Shown here piece by piece: positions 1-6,302 of a DNA stretch of 9,337 bases. How positions within the stretch are numbered: position 1 is the stretch's first letter; every line of letters starts with the position of its first letter. The notes beneath the pieces are model-generated. The model saw only the letters and a program-made list of their open reading frames with translations. It was not told the DNA's origin and did no database searches. The position numbers were made by a program, and so were the translations under genes. Source of the stretch: Gammaproteobacteria bacterium (GTDB lineage: Bacteria > Pseudomonadota > Gammaproteobacteria > Pseudomonadales > UBA3067); the NCBI GenBank assembly GCA_019090565.1, contig JAHRVS010000068.1, forward strand, positions 1 through 9,337. Reading direction: 5' to 3'.

Positions 1-1
1 G

Positions 2-826
2 AGTCAACAAGTCGATCGGTTCGCAAGGGGTCTCGATGGCTTTTTCGCCGGCGAAGAAAGTCTTAATGAAATGAACAAAAGTTACGTCAGGTTACGCATA
101 GGAGGCCGCTGGATAGAAAGCGGCTCATATGAGGACGAAAGTGATATAAAATTCCGCCTTCATTTACCCGCCACTAAAGAGCGCTACAAACTCATTATCG
201 AAAACAACACTGAAGAAGACGAAAATCTGGATGAAAAGAACCGTCCGAGCTTTATCGGAACTCAAGAATCAGGAAGAGACTCTGTCTCTGCTGCTATTCA
301 GCGAGTTCAACAGCGAGGGAGGTACTGGAAGACCAGCTCCCGTCTCGGGATAAAAGGTGGAGCCCCCTTAGACCCTTTTGTTAGATTTACTGCCAAGCGA
401 AGATGGTCTGCAGCCCAGGAGTGGAACGTCCCTTATAATTTTCGTTTATCTTATTTTCATTCAGACGGTTACAAGGCTATTAGCCGCCTTTCATTCGAAA
501 GAAGCCTCGATAACGCACTTTTTTTCAAAGCTAAAACAAATGTCGCATGGACCCAAGAGCGTGACACGCTTGAAACAGCGCAAACGTTCAGCATTTTCCA
601 GCATTTGAAATATAACAGGGGTATCGACTATAAAATCGGCATATTAGGTGAAAGCTTATCCCACCATGTCATCAATGCTTATTTTATTTCTGCACATTAT
701 CGCCAGTTGGCTTATCAGGACTGGCTCTATATTAATATCATTCCTGAGCTAAACTATCCTCGTGAACTCGACTACGAATCTATTGCCTCGATTTCAATAC
801 GCCTTGAGGTGATTTTTAAACACTAA
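2..826 (+). CDS. Partial C-terminal part of a probable surface or outer-membrane protein, function unknown
   Basis: The reading frame is open from base 2, so the first in-frame ATG (base 71) is probably internal and the true start lies outside the window. The 23 residues before that Met (including DRFARGLDGFFAGEE) continue naturally into the downstream sequence. The visible 274 residues have no transmembrane helix. They contain many alternating hydrophobic/polar stretches, such as YVRLRIGGRW, IKFRLHLPA, YKLIIEN, YNFRLSYFHS and a terminal SISIRLEVIF, which is the pattern expected of beta-strands in an outer-membrane barrel. An acidic segment (EEDENLDE) sits near visible residue 72. I do not recognise a named family. 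The last residue is His rather than the usual Phe/Trp of barrel proteins, which weakens the call. The sulfotransferase gene follows on the same strand after 8 bp (or 65 bp), so the two may be co-transcribed. Confidence 0.72.
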   Translation, partial: SQQVDRFARGLDGFFAGEESLNEMNKSYVRLRIGGRWIESGSYEDESDIKFRLHLPATKERYKLIIENNTEEDENLDEKNRPSFIGTQESGRDSVSAAIQRVQQRGRYWKTSSRLGIKGGAPLDPFVRFTAKRRWSAAQEWNVPYNFRLSYFHSDGYKAISRLSFERSLDNALFFKAKTNVAWTQERDTLETAQTFSIFQHLKYNRGIDYKIGILGESLSHHVINAYFISAHYRQLAYQDWLYINIIPELNYPRELDYESIASISIRLEVIFKH

Positions 827-834
827 CGCCACTG

Positions 835-1866
835 ATGCAGTACCAACATATAGCTACCTTTACCTGCTTACGCACACAAGAAACCTCTATCATGAAACCA
901 TTTCCATCGGAAATATTAACTCCCGATCAGAAAAAAATCGCTGTTATTAAACATGCAGCGCAATTGGATACGGCCTACATGGATGCCAGTGGCGGGAAGA
1001 AAGCCCTTCTGCACATCCAACGCCAGTTTCAACCTTATTATTTTATGCAAGCACCCTTGTGGCGTACTGCTATCCGCTCGTTCAATAACAAAAATCGAGT
1101 AAAACCCGATTTTTTTAGCGTTGGCGCGGTACGCTCTGGCACAACCATGCTTGCCGATTACATCATGCAGCACCCTTGTATTGTCTTACCCCTAGCGAAG
1201 GAAATCGGGATGCGGGACGCGCCTATTTCAAGGTTACTCGAGGCTCAGTTCCCCACCGAAAAAGAAAGTCGTATGATTAAACAAAAATACGGCACGGCAA
1301 AAACCGCTTACTGCTCGCCGGTTGCGCCATCCCTTTTATTCCCACTGCTGGCAAGAAACGTAAATGCCAAGGGCAAAGTGCTATTGATTATGCGAAACCC
1401 AATAGATCGCGCTTTCTCCCATTGGCGCTGGGATCAGGTGTTTATGAAGAAGCTAAAGAAAGATAAGTTGTGGAAAAATTTTCCTGACTTCGATGCGCTC
1501 ATAAAGCTGGAAATCGAAGCCAGCGAGCAAAAGGCCACTACCGGCATTACCCTCGCAGGCGCAGGGTGCGGAGGCTACCTGCAACACAGCATTTACCTTC
1601 CTTTTATCCAAAGCCTGCATCAACATTTCGGCAAACAAAATGTCTTACTGATCAAAGCCGAGGATTTTTTTAAAAACCCCTCAGAGGTGGCGAAAACTGT
1701 CTACCAGTATTTCGAGTTACCCGAGTATGAGCCACAGGGTATTCCGATAGGGAACGCCGGCCCAAAGGGAACAATGAGCGAAGAAACCAGAGACTCCCTC
1801 CATAGATTCTTTGCCCCCCTTAACGCCAAACTGTATGACTACATTGGTGAGGACTACGGCTGGTAA
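835..1866 (+). CDS. PAPS-dependent sulfotransferase family protein
   Basis: Predicted cytoplasmic enzyme that transfers sulfate from PAPS to a hydroxyl or amino group, typically on a carbohydrate; the substrate cannot be read from sequence. Counting from base 835 (343 aa), the 5'-phosphosulfate-binding loop is VGAVRSGTT at about residues 96–104. The 3'-phosphate-binding segment is KVLLIMRNPIDRAFSHW at about 181–197, with the expected Arg187 and Ser195. The C-terminal half has GYLQHSIY, then NVLLIKAEDFFKNP, and ends in DYIGEDYGW, all usual in this superfamily. The start is uncertain. ATG at 835 has no Shine–Dalgarno, and the next ATG at 892 (MKPFPSEIL) has a weak purine stretch upstream and gives 324 aa, a good alternative. 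The product lacks an obvious signal peptide. It may modify a polysaccharide or surface glycan made by genes to the left of the window. This is inferred from family habits and from the neighbouring surface-protein gene. Confidence 0.85.
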   Translation: MQYQHIATFTCLRTQETSIMKPFPSEILTPDQKKIAVIKHAAQLDTAYMDASGGKKALLHIQRQFQPYYFMQAPLWRTAIRSFNNKNRVKPDFFSVGAVRSGTTMLADYIMQHPCIVLPLAKEIGMRDAPISRLLEAQFPTEKESRMIKQKYGTAKTAYCSPVAPSLLFPLLARNVNAKGKVLLIMRNPIDRAFSHWRWDQVFMKKLKKDKLWKNFPDFDALIKLEIEASEQKATTGITLAGAGCGGYLQHSIYLPFIQSLHQHFGKQNVLLIKAEDFFKNPSEVAKTVYQYFELPEYEPQGIPIGNAGPKGTMSEETRDSLHRFFAPLNAKLYDYIGEDYGW

Positions 1867-1900
1867 GAGCTGCGGCTGGTAAGAGCTGCGGCTGGTAAGA
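1857..1900. repeat. 16-bp tandem repeat, 2.75 copies, over the sulfotransferase stop codon
   Basis: The unit CGGCTGGTAAGAGCTG occurs at 1857–1872 and 1873–1888, followed by 12 matching bases at 1889–1900. Each copy contains GGC TGG TAA, the final Gly-Trp-stop of the sulfotransferase, so the gene end has been duplicated downstream. The unit is not a multiple of three, but translation stops in the first copy, so the protein is unaffected. Replication slippage is the likely origin. Confidence 0.9.
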
Positions 1901-1963
1901 AATGACGTGTAACAACTATGTCTTGCGTAAACCAATAGAGCGCATCACAACTCCCTTAACAAA

Positions 1964-2548
1964 CTAAACCAAAGCAAAAAATTCTCCGGCACTTACTACC
2001 CCATATACAGGTCGATCACCTTGTTTTTTTTCTACAGCCATTTCAGCCAATTGATAAAAAACATTTCGGCTCAATAATGCATCAAGACCGTCTCTGACAT
2101 GAATAAAGGGGGTCGGTTCTCCGCTATCAGGGTTTACCTCCACACGTATTGCGCACGCTCGATCAGCCGTTACTATTTCGCCCACATTGGTCACAAATCG
2201 TAGAACCTGCTCGGCACCTCGACCCTCTACTTCGACACTTTCTGCAACAAAGGGCGCTAGTTCCACTTGAATTCGCCACTTTTCAACAGGTGTCACTAAA
2301 TAGAAGCAAGCATCATCATCCAAACGTAATATTCTTGAAAAAAGCCGTACTATTGCCGGCCGGCCGATAGCGGAGCCTTCGTAATGCCACGCCCCATCCC
2401 TAGTAATACGCATATCCAGATCACCAGAAAGAGGCGGGTTCCAGCTTTTAACGGGAGGCAACCCTTCACTTTGTTTTATGACATTCTCCGCAGAATCAAG
2501 AAATTGCGACGATGAGTTTTTAGACTTCTCAGGCATAGCCTTCACCAT
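1964..2548 (-). CDS. DUF1285 family protein
   Basis: A 194-aa soluble protein of the DUF1285 family, whose biochemical role is not established. The hallmark segment is clear: LPPVKSWNPPLSGDLDMRI at about residues 30–48. It is followed by DGAWHYEGSAIGRP (51–64), FSRILRLDD and FYLVTPVEKWRI (about 82–93). The length is normal for the family. There is no signal peptide or membrane segment. ATG at 2548 gives MVKAMPEKSK; ATG at 2536 (MPEKSK) is an alternative, and neither has a strong Shine–Dalgarno. The conserved region begins only around residue 29, so it does not decide between the starts. The gene is downstream of the lipoprotein gene on the same strand with a 115-bp gap that may carry its own promoter. 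It converges with the sulfotransferase gene. Confidence 0.9.
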   Translation of the reverse strand: MVKAMPEKSKNSSSQFLDSAENVIKQSEGLPPVKSWNPPLSGDLDMRITRDGAWHYEGSAIGRPAIVRLFSRILRLDDDACFYLVTPVEKWRIQVELAPFVAESVEVEGRGAEQVLRFVTNVGEIVTADRACAIRVEVNPDSGEPTPFIHVRDGLDALLSRNVFYQLAEMAVEKKQGDRPVYGVVSAGEFFALV

Positions 2549-2564
2549 TATATCAAACAGGTAA

Positions 2565-2593
2565 AATGTACAAAGCAGTGATAAAGCTTTAAA
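2565..2593 (-). promoter_or_regulatory. Possible sigma-70 promoter of the DUF1285 gene
   Basis: Read on the minus strand, TTTAAA (2593–2588) and TACATT (2570–2565) are spaced by exactly 17 bp. Each matches four of six consensus bases. Transcription would begin about 10 bases before the predicted ATG at 2548, giving a very short leader. A perfect small hairpin (TTAGCG/CGCTAA arms, 2600–2614, 3-nt loop) lies immediately upstream and could be an operator or a weak end for the lipoprotein transcript; it has no T-run. This is a motif match only. Confidence 0.28.
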
Positions 2594-2663
2594 CCACTTT
2601 TAGCGTGGCGCTAAGCTAACATTATGCCCAAGGAAATTCCATTCACCGTTAACAACTGCAGTT

Positions 2664-3272
2664 TTAATAGCTGCCATCTCTAATAGGACGCTGGCCAGCT
2701 CGAAGGTTTCTCGCCAGTTTATTTAGAGGCACTTTGGCAAGGTGAGAAGGTGCATCCCCGATAAAGGAAAGGTAGCCGCTTCTCCCCTGTATTTCGATTT
2801 GATCTATCAGCCCGCCACTGGAAACCTCAACGAGCTGAACGGCAAGACGAACGCGGTCTATTCCCATTTGGCCTTTTTCTTCGTCAAAAAGCGGCAAGTC
2901 TCTGCCTTCATGCCAGTCACTCGGCGTAATTAATAACAGATAGTCTGCAGAGAGCCGCCGTGCAGTTTTCAACGATTGTTTGATGTTTTCCTGTCGCGCA
3001 CCCACCTTTACCCATTGAAAACCTGCTCTAAACGATGCAGCCGTCTGATCTAGGAGTTCGTGATACTGTTGTTTACTTGCCTCGTTATCATTTATTCCTG
3101 GCCATGCCGCTGGAATGTAAATCCTTGATATAGGTGGAATTGTAAAATTTCTTTGTCTATCTAGAAAATGATAATCGGTCAGCCTGAGGTAGCCAAGAAG
3201 ATTATTACTTTGCGGGTACACAGCGCATGCACCAATCTGCAAACAAAGAATAAAAATGAAAATGATTTTCAT
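2664..3272 (-). CDS. DUF4823-like lipoprotein
   Basis: A 202-aa predicted lipoprotein. The N-terminus MKIIFIFILCLQIGAC has a Lys-led hydrophobic stretch ending in the lipobox IGAC, with lipidated Cys16. Residue +2 is Ala rather than Asp, so sorting to the outer membrane is expected by the enterobacterial rule. The body resembles DUF4823 proteins: ADYLLLITPSDWHEGRD (about 109–125), GIDRVRLAVQLVEVSSGGLID (about 137–157), then IQGRSGYLSFIGDAPSHLA (about 160–178). In that family this is an 'LLI-P…HWEDR…DR…L-VRLVDV-TG…' core followed by a 'G-S…F-GD-P' stretch. The function of the family is unknown. GAGGGC shortly before the ATG is a plausible ribosome binding site. The gene is divergent from the aminotransferase (131-bp gap to that gene's preferred start) and lies upstream of the DUF1285 gene. 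The family call comes from recalled motifs, so it is moderate. Confidence 0.8.
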   Translation of the reverse strand: MKIIFIFILCLQIGACAVYPQSNNLLGYLRLTDYHFLDRQRNFTIPPISRIYIPAAWPGINDNEASKQQYHELLDQTAASFRAGFQWVKVGARQENIKQSLKTARRLSADYLLLITPSDWHEGRDLPLFDEEKGQMGIDRVRLAVQLVEVSSGGLIDQIEIQGRSGYLSFIGDAPSHLAKVPLNKLARNLRAGQRPIRDGSY

Positions 3273-3403
3273 AAGCCCTCGAGATAATTAATCTGTTAAA
3301 GTTAAAAACAAGCCGTGCTATTAAAACCCATACAATATTGTTGCCAGTTTTTGGCTCGTGCCTATTGGTGCCCCGCCTATCCACCCATTTGATACGAGAA
3401 TCT

Positions 3404-4519
3404 ATGACATTTTCTGACGAATTCCCGCTTCATCCTAGTGTGTGTTACCTCAATCATGCCGCCGTCTCCCCTTGGCCAAAACGCTGCGAACAAGCGGTGC
3501 AAAAATTCAGCCATGAAAATGTACAATGGGGAGCGACGCACTACCCCCAGTGGATGTTGGTAGAAAAAACCCTCCGCAAGCAGTTCCAAGCACTCCTGAA
3601 TGCGCCCGACTGGCAAGACATTGCCCTGGTAAAAAATACCTCCGAAGGGTTATCAATGATCGCATACGGCCTTGCTTGGCAAGAGGGCGATACGGTAATT
3701 ATTAGTGATGAAGAGTTTCCGTCAAACCGTATCGTATGGGAATCACTGAAAGACAAGGGCGTTAGAGTCATTGAAGTCCCCCTTAGCGGAGAAAACCCCG
3801 AGGCAGATATCATCGCCGCATGCGATGAAAGTACACGACTCATTTCAATTAGCTCAGTCCAATACGCGAGCGGCTTCAAGTTAAACTTGAAGCCGCTCGG
3901 TCAGCACTGCAAAGACAAACAGATTCTTTTTTGTGTAGATGCGATACAAAGCCTCGGCGCCCACGCTGTCGATGTAAAGGATATTCACGCCGATTTTGTA
4001 ATCGCTGATGGTCACAAATGGTTGATGGGCCCCGAGGGCCTAGGTGTATTTTTCTCTACCAGTGAGGCCCGGCAACAATTAACGGTCAACGAATATGGCT
4101 GGCATATGATTGAACACGTAGGCGATTATGACCGCAAAGATTGGGTCGTTGCAAAGTCTGCACGGCGATTTGAGTGCGGTAGCCCGAATATGCTCGCCAC
4201 CCATGCCTTATCGGCCAGCCTTTCTCTGATACTCGAAGTGGGCATGGAGGCCATTGCGCGGGAACTGGAAGCCAAAATGAATCACTTAACCCAGCAGCTG
4301 GATGCCCACCCAAATATAAACATTATCTCTGCCAAAGAAAAACAGCGACGAGCTGGAATTGTAACGTTCACACACACGTCCCTAGGCAGTACGGAGCTAT
4401 ACCAACTGCTCATGAAAAAGCATGTTATCTGTGCGAACCGAGGGGGAGGCGTTCGCTTTTCTCCTCATTTCTATACGCCATTAGAGGTCATGGACAAAGC
4501 TATTTCACTCATCCCCTAA
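3404..4519 (+). CDS. Class V (NifS/isopenicillin N epimerase-like) PLP-dependent aminotransferase
   Basis: Fold-type I PLP enzyme of the class V aminotransferase group; substrate unknown. The frame is open back to an ATG at 3338. I prefer the ATG at 3404 (MTFSDEFPLHPSVCYLNHAA), because this places the family-typical N-terminal 'YLNHAAVSPWP' at a normal distance; the product is then 371 aa. Counting from the 3338 Met, key sites are: TSEG phosphate-binding segment at 101–104, EEFPSN at 125–130, VDAIQSLGA with Asp201 for the PLP ring nitrogen, the Schiff-base lysine in DGHKW (His226-Lys227), GSPN at 281–284 and the C-terminal substrate-binding stretch RGGGVRFSPHFY (368–379). The 'HCAQP'-type catalytic cysteine loop of SufS/CsdA desulfurases is not present (C364 lies before the Arg), so true cysteine desulfurase activity is unlikely. 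The gene is transcribed against the pilZ cluster and looks monocistronic. It contains a 33-bp palindrome. Confidence 0.9.
   Translation: MTFSDEFPLHPSVCYLNHAAVSPWPKRCEQAVQKFSHENVQWGATHYPQWMLVEKTLRKQFQALLNAPDWQDIALVKNTSEGLSMIAYGLAWQEGDTVIISDEEFPSNRIVWESLKDKGVRVIEVPLSGENPEADIIAACDESTRLISISSVQYASGFKLNLKPLGQHCKDKQILFCVDAIQSLGAHAVDVKDIHADFVIADGHKWLMGPEGLGVFFSTSEARQQLTVNEYGWHMIEHVGDYDRKDWVVAKSARRFECGSPNMLATHALSASLSLILEVGMEAIARELEAKMNHLTQQLDAHPNINIISAKEKQRRAGIVTFTHTSLGSTELYQLLMKKHVICANRGGGVRFSPHFYTPLEVMDKAISLIP
3867..3899. repeat. Perfect 33-bp inverted repeat inside the aminotransferase gene
   Basis: The arms CGAGCGGCTTCAAGTT (3867–3882) and AACTTGAAGCCGCTCG (3884–3899) are exact reverse complements around a single A (3883). 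The repeat encodes residues Ala177–Gly188 (counted from the 3338 Met), including SGFKLNLKPLG, a family-conserved stretch, so the reading frame is intact. No T-run follows, so it is not an intrinsic terminator. The DNA could extrude a cruciform and the mRNA could form a very stable hairpin. Confidence 0.93.
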
Positions 4520-4537
4520 CCGGTTCTTGAAACCCTA

Positions 4538-4630
4538 CTGAATCGAGCCATATGCGGCGTTAAAATCTCGCTCAAAGTGCTCATTTACAAGTGTAACCTT
4601 CTGTTTCTCCTTGTGCTTAGCTCGATTCAG
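4538..4630. repeat. 93-bp intergenic element bounded by 11-bp inverted repeats
   Basis: CTGAATCGAGC (4538–4548) and GCTCGATTCAG (4620–4630) are exact reverse complements. Between them lies a smaller palindrome, TTACA-AG-TGTAA (4585–4596), near the centre. The interior (TGCGGCGTTAAAATC…GCTCATTTACAAGTGTAA) resembles, from memory, short palindromic intergenic repeats seen in marine gammaproteobacteria; that resemblance is unverified. It sits 18 bp after the aminotransferase stop, where REP-like elements often lie. No second copy is in this window. Confidence 0.55.
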
Positions 4631-4699
4631 GAAATCTCGACAGCCCGCTAGTCGGTTATTGGGCAACTATTTTTCAGTTATTTTGTAACATCACTGGCA

Positions 4700-4838
4700 T
4701 TTACGTAAAGTTCGACAATACTTATCACTGTAACGGGACAGCTTAACCTAGGCAGGCAACTGGCTAAGAGTTGAAACGATACGGCTAACTCCTATTGGTC
4801 TTCACCCAGAATCTTAGTTAAGATTCTGGGTTTTTTTT
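4700..4838 (+). ncRNA. Possible small RNA ending at the 4804–4838 terminator
   Basis: A strong terminator stands 285 bp after the aminotransferase stop with no gene between. A weak sigma-70-like pair, TTTACG (4700–4705) and TATCAC (4723–4728) with 17-bp spacing, precedes it. It would give a transcript of about 105 nt starting near 4735. The predicted RNA holds a small hairpin (CAACT…AGTTG) before the terminator stem. No known RNA family is recognised. The alternative is that the terminator simply ends a long 3' UTR of the aminotransferase mRNA. Confidence 0.22.
4804..4838 (+). terminator. Strong intrinsic terminator
   Basis: ACCCAGAATCTTA (4804–4816) pairs perfectly with TAAGATTCTGGGT (4819–4831) and is followed by a run of eight T (4831–4838). 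The T-run is only on the plus-strand side, so it does not terminate the pilZ transcript coming from the right. It ends either the aminotransferase message or an unannotated transcript. Confidence 0.88.
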
Positions 4839-4899
4839 GTCTGCCATTCCTACTGCTATGCATAAAGGAGTGATTAATGTGTAGGTGCAGAGCCTATCA

Positions 4900-5241
4900 T
4901 TACATGGTATGAGTGGGACGATCCGATTGAAGGGCCCCAGCAAGGTAGGTTTCAATTTTTTTTCTAGCAGAATCCCCTTCATCGTTAAACTGAACGCCAA
5001 TACCTGCCGCACGAATTCCGCCGGCCCCTCTGGGGGTAATCCAAACCACTTTCCCTGCAACAGGGATTTTTTCAGGCTCTTCCATCAACGTTAGAAGCAG
5101 GAAGACCTCATCCCCAAGGTGATACTGTTTACTGGTGGGTATAAATAATCCACCATTGGCCACAAATGGCATATAGGCCGCGTACAGTACCGCCTTATCT
5201 TTAATCGTCAGCGAAAGAATGCCGCTCTTTGCACCTGCCAT
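4900..5241 (-). CDS. pilZ: Type IV pilus assembly protein PilZ
   Basis: A 113-aa single-domain PilZ protein, the original pilus-biogenesis type. It acts in the cytoplasm with PilB and FimX-type partners to allow type IV pilus assembly in related bacteria. Recognisable stretches are GILSLTIKDKAVLYAAYMPF (7–26), NGGLFIPTSKQYHLGDEVFL (29–48), EEPEKIPVAGKVVWITP (54–70) and AAGIGVQF (78–85). The RxxxR c-di-GMP-binding motif found in many other PilZ-domain proteins is not seen, as is usual for true PilZ. AAGGAG lies 7 bases before the ATG, an excellent ribosome binding site that supports the start. The gene follows holB by 50 bp and is the last gene of the acpP–pilZ run. Confidence 0.96.
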   Translation of the reverse strand: MAGAKSGILSLTIKDKAVLYAAYMPFVANGGLFIPTSKQYHLGDEVFLLLTLMEEPEKIPVAGKVVWITPRGAGGIRAAGIGVQFNDEGDSARKKIETYLAGALQSDRPTHTM

Positions 5242-5291
5242 GCAAGTACTCCTTGAAAAAAACCTCTAGGCTCACCGCTGCACTTGACCTA

Positions 5292-6302
5292 TTACGGGAG
5301 CTGAGACCAAGAGATAAATAAACCTTCTAATAGTAAGAGTATATTAGGGTTTCCGCCTTGAGCAAGTAACAAATAGTTAGCAAAGACCTCCTCACTAAAT
5401 ACAAAGAGGCTCGCTGTCTTGATGGAACTGCAAATTTCCTCAAAAATCCGCAATAAATCGCCATTTTCAACATTCAGATTCTGCTGAAGCTTTATCCAAT
5501 CCAGAGACCAGTGGTACAACCAAAGTAGCAACTCTTCCGTTGGAACCCCTTGTAGCTGCTTCGCAACAGCCAGGGGTTCAGCCGTTCTCAGACGTAAAGC
5601 AAGCAACTGATTTGCCAGTACTTCACGCTGATCCAACCAAGCCCATTGCTGAGCTTCGAGTGCTTTTAACGGCGCATCACCAGTGACGGCCAGCAAGGTT
5701 TTTGCTTGCTCAGCGGAGCCAACGAGAGGCGTTAACCAGCGCAGGGACTGCTCATGGCCCGGCATACTAAAGTTCAGGTGCTGGCAACGACTCTTAATGG
5801 TTGGCATCAGAGCACCGGGTCGAGCACAGATCAATATCAACAAACAGCGTTCCCCAGGCTCTTCGAGCATTTTCAGCAACGCATTTGCTGCCGATTCACT
5901 CATGTCCTCCGCACCATTCACCACCACACAACGATAACCATCAAGCTGCGCTTGCTTTGACAGAAAATCGCCAAGCTGTCGAACCTGATCAATACTGATA
6001 TTCTTTTTCTTTTCTTGAGTCTCGATAACTTTTAAGTCGGGATGATTGCCCGACACCCGTAGTCGGCAGCTTTTGCATTGTCCGCAAGCCCCTCCCCCAG
6101 ACACCTGCTTTTCTGGCTGAAGGCAGAGCAGGCAGTCGACCAGGGTCGCCGCAAAATTCTGTTTACCGACACCTTGCGGACCCAAGAATAATAAAGCGTG
6201 AGGTAGGCGGCCAGACTCCCTGCTCGCATTCATTTGTGCCCACTGATTCTGCTGCCAAGAATAAGGCAGCGCTGGACTAGTAATTGACAAAAAACGGCTC
6301 AT
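5292..6302 (-). CDS. holB: DNA polymerase III delta' subunit
   Basis: A 336-aa clamp-loader subunit that works with gamma/tau and delta to load the beta clamp onto primed DNA. The P-loop-like segment GPQGVGKQ is at 41–48. Four cysteines (Cys60, Cys73, Cys76, Cys79) form the zinc-binding module typical of this AAA+ family. SAANALLKMLEEP (137–149) and the sensor-1 SRC motif (171–173) follow. The Walker B region reads VVVNGAEDM, not the acidic pair of an active ATPase, consistent with delta' not hydrolysing ATP. The N-terminal PYSWQQNQW is the usual start of HolB. Its ATG overlaps the tmk stop by four bases (ATGA), so translation is probably coupled. Length is normal. Confidence 0.96.
   Translation of the reverse strand: MSRFLSITSPALPYSWQQNQWAQMNASRESGRLPHALLFLGPQGVGKQNFAATLVDCLLCLQPEKQVSGGGACGQCKSCRLRVSGNHPDLKVIETQEKKKNISIDQVRQLGDFLSKQAQLDGYRCVVVNGAEDMSESAANALLKMLEEPGERCLLILICARPGALMPTIKSRCQHLNFSMPGHEQSLRWLTPLVGSAEQAKTLLAVTGDAPLKALEAQQWAWLDQREVLANQLLALRLRTAEPLAVAKQLQGVPTEELLLWLYHWSLDWIKLQQNLNVENGDLLRIFEEICSSIKTASLFVFSEEVFANYLLLAQGGNPNILLLLEGLFISWSQLP

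Larger units (their letters stand above)
4520..4899. other. 380-bp non-coding region between the aminotransferase and pilZ genes
   Basis: No convincing gene is present. From left to right it holds a 93-bp inverted-repeat element (4538–4630), an unassigned stretch with a TTTACGTAAA palindrome (4700–4709), a weak possible promoter (4700–4728) and a strong plus-strand terminator (4804–4838). The last 60 bases before the pilZ stop show no minus-strand terminator, so it is unclear where the pilZ transcript ends. In pseudomonad-type clusters tatD would be expected on the left side of pilZ; nothing like it is here. Confidence 0.8.

Noticed and set aside
71..73. ATG at 71 as the start of the first gene
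   Set aside because: The frame is open to the window edge, and the residues upstream of this Met read as natural continuous protein, so the gene is partial.
1867..1963. Search for a shared terminator between the converging sulfotransferase and DUF1285 genes
   Set aside because: Apart from the tandem repeat, no stem with a T-run is visible on either strand.
3252..3270. Fur-box-like sequence (14 of 19 consensus positions by eye) at the lipoprotein start
   Set aside because: It lies inside the first codons (Met-Lys-Ile-Ile-Phe), and AT-rich signal-peptide codons produce this match easily. There is no iron-related gene nearby.
3541..3879. Minus-strand open frame within the aminotransferase
   Set aside because: It overlaps the conserved PLP-enzyme coding sequence and has low-complexity composition typical of a shadow frame.
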